Shown: piece by piece, positions 5,760 to 6,227 of the stretch
How the letters are laid out: the number at the start of each line of letters is the position of its first letter
Numbering within the stretch: position 1 is the first letter of the stretch
Assembly (NCBI GenBank): GCA_030620925.1
Contig: JAUXIQ010000129.1
Coordinates: 1-6,227 of the forward strand
Length of the DNA: 6,227 bases
Reading direction: 5' to 3'
Source: JAUXIQ01 sp030620925 [NCBI: Nitrospinota bacterium]
Lineage (GTDB): Bacteria > JAUXIQ01
The notes under the pieces: generated by a model
Database searches by the model: none
The model's input: the letters and a program-made list of their open reading frames with translations, nothing else
Told to the model about the DNA's origin: nothing
Position numbers and translations under genes: made by a program

Positions 5760-6227
5760 GTGCGGGATTATTGCGAAATATTTTCGGATATATTCGCCCA
5801 CAGGGACAACTATCTTTCCCGGCTGGACGTCAGGGTGAAACTGGTTTTTACGCTGGCCTCGCTGGTTCTCATCATTTCTTCCGGGGGTGTGTTCCTGCCT
5901 TTGTCCATGTGCATTTTTTCGTTTCTTATACTGTCCACAATATCCATTCCGCTAAGGCTAGCAGCCTTCAGGATGCTGGCCCCCCTGTGGATAGCGTCAA
6001 TTATCATGGTGCTGCAGCTTTTCTTCTACGGTGAGCACAGGCTGTTCGAGCTTCAGGTCTTCGCATGGCGCCTGACAGGGTACCAGGAAGGGTTGGAGAG
6101 GGGGACGCTGATAGCGTCCAAGGTGCTGGGAGCGGGGTCGATGTTGTTTTTCCTGAGCATGACCACCCCGGTCAATCAGATATTCGCCTGCCTGCGACGC
6201 CTAAAGTTTCCGGCGGTCTGGGTGGAA
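5760..6227 (+). CDS. cbiQ: Cobalt ECF transporter transmembrane component CbiQ (3' end outside window)
   Basis: CbiQ is the T-component that couples the CbiO ATPases to CbiM in the membrane. The 156 residues visible run in frame to the last base; family members are usually over 220 residues, so the C-terminal part lies beyond the window. Family features are the N-terminal SRLDVRVKLVFTLASLVLI (20-38), hydrophobic segments at about 27-60 and 72-90, GYQEGLERGTLIASKVLGA (107-125) and FLSMTTPVNQIFACLRRLKF (131-150), the latter part of a cytoplasmic coupling region. The start is GTG 5760, three bases after the cbiN-like stop, with GGAG (5748-5751) 8 nt upstream. No internal ATG explains the conserved N-terminus better. 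A cbiO gene is expected next. Confidence 0.92.
   Translation, partial: MRDYCEIFSDIFAHRDNYLSRLDVRVKLVFTLASLVLIISSGGVFLPLSMCIFSFLILSTISIPLRLAAFRMLAPLWIASIIMVLQLFFYGEHRLFELQVFAWRLTGYQEGLERGTLIASKVLGAGSMLFFLSMTTPVNQIFACLRRLKFPAVWVE

Noticed and set aside
5621-6034. Plus-strand frame of 137 codons spanning the cbiN-cbiQ junction
   Set aside because: It is out of frame with both the cbiN-like gene and cbiQ, whose conserved sequences occupy the same DNA.

Overview
The window holds the 5' part of one plus-strand cobalamin (vitamin B12) operon behind a B12-sensing riboswitch. Every protein gene recognised lies on the plus strand. The chemistry is the anaerobic (early cobalt insertion) route: a CbiX-type chelatase, CbiC, CbiA and CobQ/CbiP sit next to a CbiM/CbiN/CbiQ cobalt importer. 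This points to an anaerobic or facultative bacterium. The DNA looks moderately GC-rich, Shine-Dalgarno sites are strong and TTG and GTG starts occur. The sequence alone does not fix the phylum; anaerobic Firmicutes, Chloroflexota and deep actinobacterial lineages are all possible, and this is inference.

Layout. Bases 1-216 hold no recognised gene, only a 39-codon ORF with a good ribosome site (51-170) and a plausible promoter at 167-195. A cobalamin riboswitch aptamer follows at about 217-509, with an enlarged P2 arm and a canonical B12 box. After it comes a long expression platform (510-645) with a 15-nt hairpin and a large compound hairpin. It ends in a very convincing Rho-independent terminator at 646-681. 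The genes are then cobQ (736-2220), cbiA (2271-3710), a fused cbiX-cbiC (3722-4717), cbiM (4714-5508), a short cbiN-like gene (5505-5756) and cbiQ (5760 onward, cut by the window end).

How it works together. CbiMNQ, with an ATPase CbiO expected beyond the window, imports Co2+. The CbiX half of the fusion inserts it into sirohydrochlorin. The CbiC half later moves a methyl group to form cobyrinate. CbiA amidates side chains a and c, and CobQ amidates b, d, e and g to give cobyric acid. When B12 is plentiful the aptamer should favour the terminator and shut off both synthesis and cobalt uptake. The methyltransferases and the other ring-contraction enzymes are not in this window.

The least ordinary points are the CbiX-CbiC fusion, a CbiN-like subunit without an obvious first membrane helix, and cbiA, whose start lacks a properly spaced ribosome site but overlaps the stop of a 16-codon mini-ORF. 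The riboswitch also has unusually elaborate folds. No mobile element, CRISPR array, tRNA or rRNA was seen, and nothing that amounts to an undescribed system.
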